NCBI RefSeq assembly: GCF_018156225.1
Contig: NZ_JAGTAR010000004.1
Span: 1-64,000 of the forward strand
Direction: 5' to 3'
DNA length: 64,000 nt
DNA from: Carboxylicivirga sediminis
GTDB lineage: Bacteria > Bacteroidota > Bacteroidia > Bacteroidales > Marinilabiliaceae
The stretch's first letter is position 1. Each line of letters begins with the position of its first letter. Positions 1 to 9,200 of this stretch are shown piece after piece. The notes under the pieces were generated by a model. It was not told the DNA's origin. It saw only the letters and a list, made by a program, of their open reading frames with translations, and did not search any database. Both the position numbers and the translations under genes were made by a program.

Positions 1-225
1 TTTGTAAAGGCCGTTAAAGCCCCCATGCCTTGGACCGATGTCATGCCAACAGGTGGCGTTACCTGTGAGAAGGAGAACTTATCAGAATGGTTTGCAGCCG
101 GCGTAACTTGTGTAGGTATGGGATCCAACCTGTTTCCGAAATCCATTATGGAAGCGAAGGATTGGAAAGCGCTTGAGCAAAAGGTAGCCTTATTGATACA
201 TACCATCGAACAAATCAGAAACTAA
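1..225 (+). CDS. eda: KDPG/KHG aldolase, C-terminal part
   Basis: This is the 3' end of a gene whose start lies before the window; frame 1 is open from base 1 to the TAA at 223-225. The visible 74 residues contain PWTDVMPTGGV followed by the G-V-x-C-V-G-x-G-S-N-L stretch typical of the phosphate-binding end of bacterial KDPG/KHG aldolases. The enzyme cleaves 2-keto-3-deoxy-6-phosphogluconate to pyruvate and glyceraldehyde 3-phosphate in the cytoplasm. It is the expected last step of the pathway fed by the KduI and KduD genes downstream. The next gene begins 11 bases later on the same strand, so an operon is likely. A KDG kinase gene would be expected upstream, outside the window. The family call is firm; substrate preference between KDPG and KHG cannot be read here. 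Confidence 0.9.
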   Translation, partial: FVKAVKAPMPWTDVMPTGGVTCEKENLSEWFAAGVTCVGMGSNLFPKSIMEAKDWKALEQKVALLIHTIEQIRN

Positions 226-236
226 GATATTTTATC

Positions 237-1541
237 ATGACAAAATCAACAACACAGGTGTCGAAGTATAGATATCGTATACTGGCCATGCTGGTGTATG
301 CTACAACCATTAACTATTTCGACCGAAGCATTATTGGGGTAATGGCTCCAACCCTGGAAAAAATGTTCCATTGGAGTAACACCGATTACGCCAACATTAT
401 GATTGCCTTTAAAGTAGCCTATGCAATTGGTATGCTTACCATGGGAGGGATCATCGACCGCTTAGGAACCAAAAAGGGTTATACATTGGCAATTGGTATC
501 TGGAGTTTGTTTGGTATGCTGCATGCTGCTGTTCGACCGGCTTTTAGTGTTATTGGTTTTGCGGCTGCCCGTTTCGGATTAGGCTTTGGTGAATCAGGAC
601 ATTTTCCGGCCGCTCAAAAAACAGTTGCTGAATGGTTTCCTAAGAAAGAACGTGCATTTGCAACAGGCTTATTCAATGCTGCCACCAGCATTGGTGCCAT
701 TATGGCACCATTTATTGTTGGATGGATAGTGGACGAATACACTGGCCAAAACTGGCAAATCCCATTCCTTTTTACAGGTGTTCTGAGTTTTATCTGGATT
801 ATTTTATGGCATCGGATGTATAAAAAACCTGAAGATCATCCGAATGTGACTAAGGAAGAGCTGGCATATATTAACGCCGATACTACGGCCGAATCAGATG
901 AGAAGATAGCCTGGAGAAAAGTGTTGCCAAAGCGTCAGACCTGGGCTTTTGCAACAGCTAAAATTACCGATGCCGTCTGGTGGTTTTATCTGTTCTGGGG
1001 AGCTAAGTTCCTGGCCGATACTTTTGATGTGAACATTAAGAACATCGGTATACCTTTCCTGATTATGTACCTTCTGGCCGATGGTGGCAGTATCTTCGGA
1101 GGTTGGTTATCAGGAGCTTTTATGAATAAAGGCTGGACAACCAATAAAGCGCGTAAGATGACATTGTTGCTTTGTGCGCTAATCATTCTGCCTGTAAGCT
1201 ACGTGGCTATTACGGATAGTAAATGGCTGGCAGTGGTGTTAATTGGTATTGGCGCTGCAGGTCATCAGGCCTGGTCGGCCAATATTTTCACCCTTGTTTC
1301 TGATGTCTTTCCTAAAAAAGCAGTAGCTTCAGTAACTGGCATTGGGGGTATGATTGGAGCAGTGGCTGGTATTGTTGGGGATAAACTGTTGGGTACAGTA
1401 CTTGACACGGCTGGTAATACCGGGTATTTCTGGGCATTTATGATTGCTGGATTCGCCTATCTGTTTATCCTTGGATTGGTACACTTGTTAATGCCAAACA
1501 TGACCCCATTGGACGAAAACCTGAATGAAGTAAAAGAATAA
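237..1541 (+). CDS. MFS transporter, hexuronate (ExuT-like) type
   Basis: A 434-residue major facilitator superfamily protein with about 12 hydrophobic segments and a loop 2-3 motif reading G-G-I-I-D-R-L-G-T-K-K. The first segment carries N-Y-F-D-R, resembling the start of the anion:cation symporter branch that includes ExuT (hexuronate) and glucarate carriers. It probably imports a uronate or unsaturated uronide across the inner membrane for the KduI/KduD/aldolase pathway encoded around it. It sits 11 bases after the aldolase gene and 17 bases before kduI. The MFS family is certain; the substrate is inferred from relatedness and neighbours. Confidence 0.85.
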   Translation: MTKSTTQVSKYRYRILAMLVYATTINYFDRSIIGVMAPTLEKMFHWSNTDYANIMIAFKVAYAIGMLTMGGIIDRLGTKKGYTLAIGIWSLFGMLHAAVRPAFSVIGFAAARFGLGFGESGHFPAAQKTVAEWFPKKERAFATGLFNAATSIGAIMAPFIVGWIVDEYTGQNWQIPFLFTGVLSFIWIILWHRMYKKPEDHPNVTKEELAYINADTTAESDEKIAWRKVLPKRQTWAFATAKITDAVWWFYLFWGAKFLADTFDVNIKNIGIPFLIMYLLADGGSIFGGWLSGAFMNKGWTTNKARKMTLLLCALIILPVSYVAITDSKWLAVVLIGIGAAGHQAWSANIFTLVSDVFPKKAVASVTGIGGMIGAVAGIVGDKLLGTVLDTAGNTGYFWAFMIAGFAYLFILGLVHLLMPNMTPLDENLNEVKE

Positions 1542-1558
1542 GTATAAATATAGAAAAT

Positions 1559-2404
1559 ATGACAACAGTGAATTACGATCGTCGCAGGGCCTGTCATCCG
1601 GGTGACGTGAAACAATACGATACAGAGAGATTAAGAAAAGAGTTTTTGGTTGAGACACTTTTTGTAAAAGACGAAATTAACCTGAGCTATTCACAGTATG
1701 AGCGTTATATTTTAGGTGGCGCTTTTCCGGTGGAGCAGGCTTTGGTGATGGAAACCATTGATGCCATTAAGTCGGAGTACTTTTGCGAACGCCGCGAATT
1801 GGGTGTTATCAATATTGCCGGTGATGGTGTGGTGAAGGTGGATGGAAAAGAGTATCCCCTAACAGCTAAGGAAGCGATTTATATTGGCCGTGGCAGCAAG
1901 GAGATTGTTTTCTCAAGTGTTGATAAAAACAATCCGGCTAAATTTTACTTAAGCTCTACACCTGCGCACAAAGAGTATCCAACTACAATTGTGAATAAGG
2001 AAAAAGCCAATATTCTAAACCTTGGGTCGCAGGCCACCAGTAATGAGCGCACCATTTACCAGTTAATCGTTCCGGGTATTGTAGAATCGTGCCAATTGGT
2101 GATGGGGCTGACGGAGTTGCACGAAGGCTCGGTGTGGAACACCATGCCAAGCCATACGCATGATCGCCGCATGGAGGCATACTTCTATTTTGAAGTGCCA
2201 CAAGGGCAGGCCGTGTGTCATTTGATGGGTGAGCCCCAGGAAACACGTCACCTTTTTATGCACAACGAGCAGGCGGTGTTCTCTCCAGAGTGGGGTATCC
2301 ACTCGGGTGTGGGAACCAGCAATTATTCGTTTATCTGGGGTATGGGAGGCGAAAACCTGGACTATACCGATATGGACCATATTCAGCCAGATGAACTGCG
2401 ATAA
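1559..2404 (+). CDS. kduI: 5-keto-4-deoxyuronate isomerase
   Basis: KduI (4-deoxy-L-threo-5-hexosulose-uronate ketol-isomerase) converts the ring-opened product of unsaturated uronic acids to 3-deoxy-D-glycero-2,5-hexodiulosonate. The 281-residue length matches the family. The metal site is visible: H199 and H201 in PSHTHDRR, E206 just after, and H248 in GIHSG. This is the same spacing as the zinc ligands of E. coli KduI (H196, H198, E203, H245, as I recall them), offset by three. The cytoplasmic protein is encoded between the uronate carrier and kduD in one transcription unit. The call is secure. It implies that unsaturated uronides, usually made by polysaccharide lyases, reach this cell. 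Confidence 0.96.
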   Translation: MTTVNYDRRRACHPGDVKQYDTERLRKEFLVETLFVKDEINLSYSQYERYILGGAFPVEQALVMETIDAIKSEYFCERRELGVINIAGDGVVKVDGKEYPLTAKEAIYIGRGSKEIVFSSVDKNNPAKFYLSSTPAHKEYPTTIVNKEKANILNLGSQATSNERTIYQLIVPGIVESCQLVMGLTELHEGSVWNTMPSHTHDRRMEAYFYFEVPQGQAVCHLMGEPQETRHLFMHNEQAVFSPEWGIHSGVGTSNYSFIWGMGGENLDYTDMDHIQPDELR

Positions 2405-2452
2405 GCAGGAATTGAATTGATGACAATTATTAAGAAAAGAAAATAGGGAATA

Positions 2453-3256
2453 ATGATACAAGAATTATTTAATCTGGAAGGTAAAGTAGCTCTGATTACA
2501 GGTGGTACACATGGCATTGGAATGGCCATTGGTAAAGTGCTTGGTAAAGCGGGTGCAAAAGTTTGTGTCAACGATTTATCGGAAGAAAAACTGGCAGCGT
2601 GTAAAGCAGAATATGCTAAAGAAGGTATCGATGTTTATACCTTGGTTTTTAATGTGACCGATGAAGCAGCCGTTGATACCGCCATTTCCCAAATCGAAGC
2701 CGATCTTGGAGGGGTAGATATACTGGTAAACAACGCTGGTATTATCAAGCGTGTTCCAATACTGGATATGCCTGTTGAAGATTACAAGCAGGTGATTGAT
2801 GTGGATTTGGTAGCACCATTGATTGTGGCCAAGCGCGTAGCACCTGGTATGATTAAAAAGCGTGCCGGAAAAATTATCAATATGTGCTCCATGATGAGCG
2901 TGTACGGACGTAACTCGGTATCGGCCTACGCTTCGGCTAAAGGTGGCTTAAAGCTGTTGACAGCCAATATGTGCTGTGAATGGGCTAAGTACGGGGTTCA
3001 AATTAATGGTATCGGCCCTGGTTATATTGCAACCTCGCAAACGGCTCCAATTCGCGAAGACGGTCATCCGTTTAATGACCTGGTAATGATGCGTACCCCG
3101 GCAGCCCGTTGGGGTGAGCCCGAAGATATTGGTAACGCAGCCCTTTTCTTAGCGTCCAAAGCCAGTGAATTTGTTAACGGACATATCTTGTACGTTGATG
3201 GTGGTATCCTGGCTAACTTTGGCTATGTGAAAGGCGAAAACGATATTGAGGAATAG
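2453..3256 (+). CDS. kduD: 2-deoxy-D-gluconate 3-dehydrogenase (KduD-type SDR)
   Basis: A 267-residue short-chain dehydrogenase. The cofactor-binding TGGTHGIG motif is at residues 16-23, NNAG at 93-96, catalytic serine S146 and the Y159-x-x-x-K163 pair follow. Next to kduI the obvious role is KduD, reducing 3-deoxy-2,5-diketogluconate to 2-keto-3-deoxygluconate with NAD(P)H. Related SDRs such as gluconate 5-dehydrogenase look alike, so the specificity rests partly on context. The start is placed 48 bases after kduI, and the next gene starts 2 bases after the stop, so translation is probably coupled. Confidence 0.9.
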   Translation: MIQELFNLEGKVALITGGTHGIGMAIGKVLGKAGAKVCVNDLSEEKLAACKAEYAKEGIDVYTLVFNVTDEAAVDTAISQIEADLGGVDILVNNAGIIKRVPILDMPVEDYKQVIDVDLVAPLIVAKRVAPGMIKKRAGKIINMCSMMSVYGRNSVSAYASAKGGLKLLTANMCCEWAKYGVQINGIGPGYIATSQTAPIREDGHPFNDLVMMRTPAARWGEPEDIGNAALFLASKASEFVNGHILYVDGGILANFGYVKGENDIEE

Positions 3257-3258
3257 CT

Positions 3259-4419
3259 ATGAAGCAAATTGTTTTAGTTCTGTCGGTTGTTGTGCTGCTT
3301 GTTATGAGCAGCTGCAGCCGTCAGCAGTTAAAGGTAACTGTCAGCAATCCCTCTGATTTTGAGCGAAACAATGAAATGGTGACTGTTAGCCTGGTCAATA
3401 ATAAACTGGATGGTGATGAGTTTTCTGTGAAGGAAGAGGGTTCTAATCAGGTTATTAAGAGTCAGTTGGTTGATAGTGATGATGATGGTGTTGCTGATGA
3501 ATTAATCTTCATGGCCAATTTACCGGCCAATGCCTCAAAGCAGTTTGTTATTTCTATCGAAAGACAAACAGTTACTGATGATAGTATCAAAACATTCGCC
3601 CGCTTTGCTCCTGAGCGTACTGATGATTTTGCATGGGAGAATGACCGGGTGGCTTTTCGTACCTATGGGCCAGAAGCTCAGCGTATGGCGGAAGCTGGTG
3701 AGCCGGGAGGAACCTTGTCAAGTGGTATCGATTGCTGGCTAAAAAAAGTGGATTATTCCATTATTAACAAGTGGTATCAGGGCAATGTGGATGAGCCAGG
3801 CTATTACCATATCGACCATGGGGAAGGACTTGATAACTACCATGTAGGGCCCAGTCGTGGATGCGGTGGAACAGGCGTTATGATTGACGGACAACTGTAT
3901 GCGTCTAAAAATTTCACGAGCTACAAGGTGCTTAACAATGGACCTGTACAGAGTGATTTTGTGTTGGAGTATGAGGCTTATACCGCCAAAGACCAGTTGA
4001 TTAAAGAAACCAAGTATGTGAGTATTGCATTGGGCCGTAACTTTACCAAATATATAATTGAGGTTGAAGGTGCAGATACACTGACAGTTGGACTGACGCT
4101 GCACGACAAAGAAGGCTTGGTTAGTACCAATGAATCAGCTGGCTGGATCAATTATCACACTCCTCATAAAGGGGAGATGCTTAGCAGTGCTATTATTGCA
4201 CAGCCAGGTTATTTGGCAGGTACATCCATCATTGAGTCTGATGCGAAAGATGAAAGTCATGCCCTGATGCACCTAAAGGTGATAGATGGTAAAGCGGCGT
4301 TTTATGCCGGGTTCAACTGGAGTGCCAGTAAGCAGTTTAGTGGCAATGATGCGTGGGAACAATACCTGACTCAACAAGCTAATGCAATGGTGAATCCGAT
4401 AGAAATAATTGTTCGCTAA
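3259..4419 (+). CDS. DUF4861 family lipoprotein
   Basis: A 386-residue exported protein. The first 20 residues form a lipoprotein signal with the box M-S-S-C. After a short beta-rich N-terminal stretch there is an acidic D-S-D-D-D-G-V-A-D loop around residue 75 that resembles a calcium-binding loop. The C-terminal two thirds match what I know of the DUF4861 family, including G-P-S-R-G-C-G-G-T-G. Members occur in polysaccharide loci of Bacteroidota, often with uronate genes. I do not know a settled biochemical function and do not assign one. It starts 2 bases after kduD and is followed by a terminator, so it closes the uronate operon. Confidence 0.75.
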   Translation: MKQIVLVLSVVVLLVMSSCSRQQLKVTVSNPSDFERNNEMVTVSLVNNKLDGDEFSVKEEGSNQVIKSQLVDSDDDGVADELIFMANLPANASKQFVISIERQTVTDDSIKTFARFAPERTDDFAWENDRVAFRTYGPEAQRMAEAGEPGGTLSSGIDCWLKKVDYSIINKWYQGNVDEPGYYHIDHGEGLDNYHVGPSRGCGGTGVMIDGQLYASKNFTSYKVLNNGPVQSDFVLEYEAYTAKDQLIKETKYVSIALGRNFTKYIIEVEGADTLTVGLTLHDKEGLVSTNESAGWINYHTPHKGEMLSSAIIAQPGYLAGTSIIESDAKDESHALMHLKVIDGKAAFYAGFNWSASKQFSGNDAWEQYLTQQANAMVNPIEIIVR

Positions 4420-4447
4420 GATTTTGATAGTAAGTTTGTATGTGATT

Positions 4448-4479
4448 ATCCTCGTCAATGGCTTTGGCGGGGATTTTTT
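4448..4479 (+). terminator. Terminator of the eda-MFS-kduI-kduD-DUF4861 operon
   Basis: A 7-bp stem (ATCCTCG with CGGGGAT, one G-T wobble) is followed by TTTTTT. It lies 29 bases after the DUF4861 stop. It also touches the stop codon of the convergent sigma-factor gene. Confidence 0.7.
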
Positions 4480-5056
4480 ATCCCCAAAACTGCCCCAGGT
4501 AATACAATAATGGCAGGTAGTCCTTCAATTCTTTACGCAGGTGCCTGAGGGCCTTGCTAATGTGTTTTTCTACAGCCTTTTCACTGATATCAAGTTGAGC
4601 CGCAATTTCCTTGTTCTTAAGGTCCATTCGTCTACTCATCAAAAATACCTCGAGGCATTTTGGCGGAAGTTGTTGAAGTGCAGCCTCGTATTTGTCATTT
4701 AATTCTTTTTCAATTAAACTGCTGATGGCATCGTTTTGCATTTCGTAATGCTGAACTTCTTTTATCGATAGCTGGTCACTATCCGTTGTTCGTTCTTTTC
4801 TTTGCAAATGTTTGAGGCACTTATTGCGGGTAATGCCAAACAGGTAACTGTTGAGTGATGTGTTAATCTCCAAACTACTGCGTTGTGTCCAGATGGCCAT
4901 AAAAACATCCTGTACTATATCCCGCGCTTCATCCTCATCAATGAATTTGCAGGCATAGTAAAAAAGTGACTTCGAATATTTGGAGAATAACTCCTTGTAG
5001 ATAGTCACCTCGCCATTTTTAATGGCTTGTAATATGATTTTTTCAGATGGATTCAT
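4478..5056 (-). CDS. ECF-type RNA polymerase sigma factor
   Basis: A 192-residue ECF sigma-70 factor. The region-2 stretch with A-R-D-I-V-Q-D-V-F is near residue 65, and a region-4 helix-turn-helix (M-D-L-K-N-K-E-I-A-A-Q-L-D-I-S) is near residue 150. I chose the ATG at 5056 rather than an upstream in-frame codon because MNPSEK begins the sigma region and a good promoter lies just upstream (5074-5103). It diverges from the fecR gene at 5187 rather than preceding it in the same operon. With FecR and an STN-containing SusC next door it likely forms a three-part signalling chain that turns on the polysaccharide genes when SusC binds its glycan. Confidence 0.92.
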   Translation of the reverse strand: MNPSEKIILQAIKNGEVTIYKELFSKYSKSLFYYACKFIDEDEARDIVQDVFMAIWTQRSSLEINTSLNSYLFGITRNKCLKHLQRKERTTDSDQLSIKEVQHYEMQNDAISSLIEKELNDKYEAALQQLPPKCLEVFLMSRRMDLKNKEIAAQLDISEKAVEKHISKALRHLRKELKDYLPLLYYLGQFWG

Positions 5057-5073
5057 GGATTCCCTAATCGCTT

Positions 5074-5103
5074 CAAATATACGTAATCCACAAGTAAAAC
5101 AAA
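5074..5103 (-). promoter_or_regulatory. Promoter of the ECF sigma gene
   Basis: Reading the minus strand, TTTG (5103-5100), an 18-base spacer and TATATTTG (5081-5074) fit the Bacteroidota primary sigma consensus TTTG-N18-21-TAnnTTTG. The predicted start near 5068 leaves a leader of only about 12 bases before the ATG at 5056. Confidence 0.75.
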
Positions 5104-5186
5104 GGATAAACCTCAGTTTCAAAAAAAATCACATTTAGAGGTAGGGTAAATCGCAATTACCGGAACATACTATAAAAACAGAAGTA

Positions 5187-6161
5187 ATGGAGATGAGTGA
5201 AGATGTATTGATACAATATATAAAAAGAGAGCTCCCGGCTGATGAGATGGACAAAGTTACACATCAACTCAAGCTTGACAAAGAGCTGTTTCATCAGTAT
5301 ATACAGTTGAAAGATATCTGGGATTATACTGGCCTTACAAGCGATGTTCACCAGTATGATGTGAAAAGAGAGTGGAAGCGATTACCAGTTCGTTCTGCCG
5401 GAAGAACTGGTTTTATGCGATTGGTAGGTATAGCAGGTATCGCAGCTGCTGTGGTCATCGCCTTTTTTGTTGGTCAGCTGATTGAAAAAGGCTCAGATAA
5501 CAATGCATTGCTAAGTGGCGCACATGTGTTCACGGCACCCGAAGGGCAAATAACCAATGTTACCCTGGCTGATGGTTCAACCGTTGTTTTGAACGAAGGC
5601 TCAAGTTTGAGTGTGCCTCTAAATTTTGGAACTGACAATCGCAGCGTGGAGCTTAGCGGTGAGGGTTACTTCGATGTTAGTAAAAACAAAGAACTGGTGT
5701 TTTCTGTCAAATCCGGTAAGCAAGAAGTAAAAGTGTTGGGAACTGTCTTTAACATTAGGGCCTATACTGCAGAAGATAAGATGATTACCACGCTCGAGGA
5801 GGGCATCGTTAGATGGGAGATGGAAGAACATCATATCACACTAAAACCAGGCATGCAAGTGGTGTATGATACCCGACTGGGGAATATTGAGCAGAATACG
5901 GTGGATATTCATTCGGTGAAACAATGGGCACTGGGTCGGTATTTATATGAGGATGCTGGTTTGAAGGAGATTGTTGCTGTCATCGAAAAGTGGTATGGCG
6001 TAACAGTTAACTGGCAACCGGCTGACTTTGCCGGACAACATTTTAACGGCGTTATAAAGCGATCGGCCTCATTGGAGGAAACGCTGGAGTTAATGAAAGT
6101 GATGCTGCCTATTGAATACACAATCAATGGTCAACAAGTAACAATTAAGCGAATGAGATAA
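5187..6161 (+). CDS. FecR-type anti-sigma factor
   Basis: A 324-residue inner-membrane anti-sigma/sigma-regulator. The N-terminal 80 residues are cytoplasmic and acidic-helical (sigma-binding region). One membrane segment follows near residues 80-95 (V-G-I-A-G-I-A-A-A-V-V-I-A-F-F). The periplasmic FecR domain contains F-T-A-P-E-G-Q and L-A-D-G-S-T-V-V-L-N-E-G-S, typical of the family, and the C-terminus resembles the DUF4974 STN-like domain common in Bacteroidota FecR proteins. It is encoded head-to-head with the ECF sigma gene and 90 bases before susC, with a hairpin between. It should transmit the signal from SusC to the sigma factor. Confidence 0.92.
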   Translation: MEMSEDVLIQYIKRELPADEMDKVTHQLKLDKELFHQYIQLKDIWDYTGLTSDVHQYDVKREWKRLPVRSAGRTGFMRLVGIAGIAAAVVIAFFVGQLIEKGSDNNALLSGAHVFTAPEGQITNVTLADGSTVVLNEGSSLSVPLNFGTDNRSVELSGEGYFDVSKNKELVFSVKSGKQEVKVLGTVFNIRAYTAEDKMITTLEEGIVRWEMEEHHITLKPGMQVVYDTRLGNIEQNTVDIHSVKQWALGRYLYEDAGLKEIVAVIEKWYGVTVNWQPADFAGQHFNGVIKRSASLEETLELMKVMLPIEYTINGQQVTIKRMR

Positions 6162-6167
6162 ATAAAA

Positions 6168-6198
6168 AATCGGGAAATGCTACCAACATTTCCCGATT
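6168..6198. terminator. Strong hairpin between fecR and susC, terminator-shaped on the minus strand
   Basis: A perfect 12-bp inverted repeat (AATCGGGAAATG with CATTTCCCGATT) has a 7-base loop. On the plus strand no T tract follows, so it would act as an attenuator or processing site between fecR and susC. On the minus strand the stem is followed by TTTTTTATTTAT, the shape of an intrinsic terminator, although no minus-strand gene lies upstream. See the matching finding. Confidence 0.6.
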
Positions 6199-6205
6199 CG
6201 ATAAC

Positions 6206-6223
6206 GATGTCTTGCAGGACATC
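6206..6223 (+). other. Small stem-loop in the susC leader
   Basis: GATGTC and GACATC pair across a 6-base loop, 29 bases before the susC start and next to the larger hairpin. It may be part of the leader structure; a role is not shown. Confidence 0.35.
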
Positions 6224-6251
6224 AATAATAGTAATTTAACATTTCAAATTT

Positions 6252-9200
6252 ATGAAAAAAAAGTGGAACTGTTGTTTCCTCTTTAAGGAGAGGACTACAA
6301 CAAAATTCGTCAGGGTTATGAAACTAAGCATGCTATTGCTAATAGTATCGTTTATGCAGCTTACGGCAAGTACCTACTCGCAGAGTAAATCCAGTATTAC
6401 GCTGAAGCTGAAGGATGCAACGATTGAGGAAGCCTTGAAATCGATTCAAAACAATGCAGGAATCGATATCTATTTCCAGTCGGAGATGATACCTAAAGGT
6501 GCGAAAGTAGACATCAATGCCCAATCATCAACCATTGGTGAGATCATGGATGCTGTGTTGGCCAAAACCGGTTTAACCTATCGCATGATTGATGATAATA
6601 TTGTCATTGTTCCTCAACAAACGCTTAATCAGGAAGCCGGGCAACAACAGATTGTTGTTAAAGGAAAAGTAACAGATGTTAATGGAGAGCCTCTGCCGGG
6701 TGTAAATGTGTTTGAAAAAACCAATACAACTAATGGAGTAATAACAGGTATTGATGGCGATTATACCATCAATGTTTCATCAGCCGATGCTGTTCTAACA
6801 TTTTCTTTTATCGGATTTCAGGAGCAGGAAATTGCCATTGGTAACCGTACCACTATTGATGTGGCATTGGTTGAGGAAGTAACCGACCTGAACGAAGTGG
6901 TGGTAGTGGGTTACGGCACACAGCGTAAGGCTAACCTGACTGGGGCGGTATCGGCCGTTAAAGGTGATGAATTAGCTAAACGAACTGTTACTGATACCCG
7001 CCTGGCATTACAAGGTGCGGCAACAGGGGTAACGGTTATTGACCGTGGTGGTGTTCCTGGTTCCGAAGAGGTAAGTATTAAAATACGAGGCAATACATCT
7101 TTATCTGCCGGCAGTGATCCTTTAGTACTGGTAGATGGTATTGAGATGCCCATTAAAGAAGTGAATCCTGCAGATATCGAGAGTGTATCGGTATTGAAGG
7201 ATGCGGCTTCCAGCTCAATCTATGGTTCTCGTGCAGCCAATGGGGTTATCCTGATAACCACCAAACGTGGTAAGGAAGGTAATTTTGTTGTGAACTACGA
7301 TGGACATATGGGCTGGCAAACACCTGCTACGCTTCCTGAGTTGGTAAGCGCTGCTGATTACCTGATGCTGGTGAACGAGGCAAAAGTTAATGCCGGATTA
7401 CAACCTAAATATTCGCAGGATTACATTGATAAAACAGTTTCTGGTACTGATCCTATCAACTACCCATATACTAATCTGTTTGAGGAATTGTATGAAACAG
7501 CTCCAATGCAAAATCATTCCTTAAGGGTGAGTGGCGGTACCGATAAAGCGCGTTTATCACTTTCTGTCAACTACCTCGATCAGGATGGTATGTTGAAGAA
7601 TATCAATACAAAGCGTTATGGCTTAAGACTAAATACTGACTTTATTGTTAATGATCGACTGAATATCCGGACAGACATCAGCTTCAACCGTCGTGATAAC
7701 GAAAAACCATCGCGAATTGGAGATGCGATTTCTAATATTGTTGGGACTTCACCGGTATTTTTATCGAAATATCCTAACGGCTTATATGGCTTGAATAAAG
7801 ACAACAAGAGCCCATTAGCTGCATTGGAGGTAGGTGGAATGGCCGAATCAGAAAGCGAGTTGCTCAATATGAAAGGTGGATTTGACTATTTTATTTTAAA
7901 TGATTTAAAGTGGACTTCCGATTTATCCTATAAGTCATTGAGCACACGATCGCATACTTTCTATGCCGAGCATAAGTTCTATGATCCGTTTGAGGAAGAT
8001 CGGGTTGTAACACAGTGGTACCCAAGTGAGTTGTTTGATAATCGCTGGATGGAGAAGGAAACCTACTTTAAAACCATGCTGAACTACAACAAAAAGCTGA
8101 ATAGCCACAACTTATCGGCATTGGCAGGTTTCGAAGCGATTGAGCACAACGCCTATCTTTTGGAAGGGGCACGTAAGAATATCTACAGTCCTGATTATGC
8201 AGAACTAAACACGGGTGATGCCGAAACAAAAGATAACAAGGGATACCGCGAAGATTGGGCCTTATTATCCTACTTTGGACGCTTAAACTACGATTACAAT
8301 CAGAAGTATCTATTGGAGGCCAACGTCCGTTATGATGGTTCATCACGTTTTGCCAAAGGCAACAAGTGGGGCTTCTTCCCATCATTTTCAGCCGGATGGC
8401 GTATCTCTGAGGAAGACTTTTTGGCAGGTACAGAGTTTATCGATAACCTGAAACTGAGAGCATCATGGGGTGAACTGGGTAACCAGGATATTGGCTACTA
8501 CCGATTCACATCGCCCGTATTTGCCGGATACGATTATTCGTTTAACGACAAGGAGGCCAGTGGCTACTCACAGTGGTACTTTGCCAATGAAGATGTTACA
8601 TGGGAAACCACTGAGATTCTTGATATTGGTTTTGATTTAACCTTGTGGCAGGGCAAATTAGGTCTTGTAGCCGATTGGTTTAAGAAAGATACACATGATG
8701 TATTGATGACTTTACCTATTTCAACCATGGTAGGTCTGGCACCAGCTGAATCCAACGTAGGTAACATACGTAACATTGGTTGGGAGATTTCGGTAACACA
8801 CCAAAATCGCATTGGTGATTTTGAATATGGTGTAGGATTCAATATCTCAGATATCAAAAATGAGGTGGTAAGTCTGGCTGGCCAGGAAGCCACCATCAGT
8901 GGCTGGAATATATTAAAAGAAGGTGAGCCGGTATGGGCACTCTACGGTTATAAGTCTGATGGCTTGTTTCAGTCGCAGCAGGAAATTGATGACGCACCCG
9001 AGCAACCGAACCACGCTGATTTAAAGCCTGGTGATATTAAACTGGTTGATATCTCTGGTGATGGAATTATTGACGATGAAGACAGAACCATCATCGGTTC
9101 TGATATTCCGCGCTATACCTATAGTATTGACTTGAACATGCGCTATAAAGGTTTTGACCTGACTGCCTTGTTACAAGGTGTGGCTCAAGCCGAGAACTAT

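Noticed and set aside
2063-2461. A minus-strand open frame covering the kduI end
   Set aside because: Opposes kduI including its metal-binding residues; no start context or motif.
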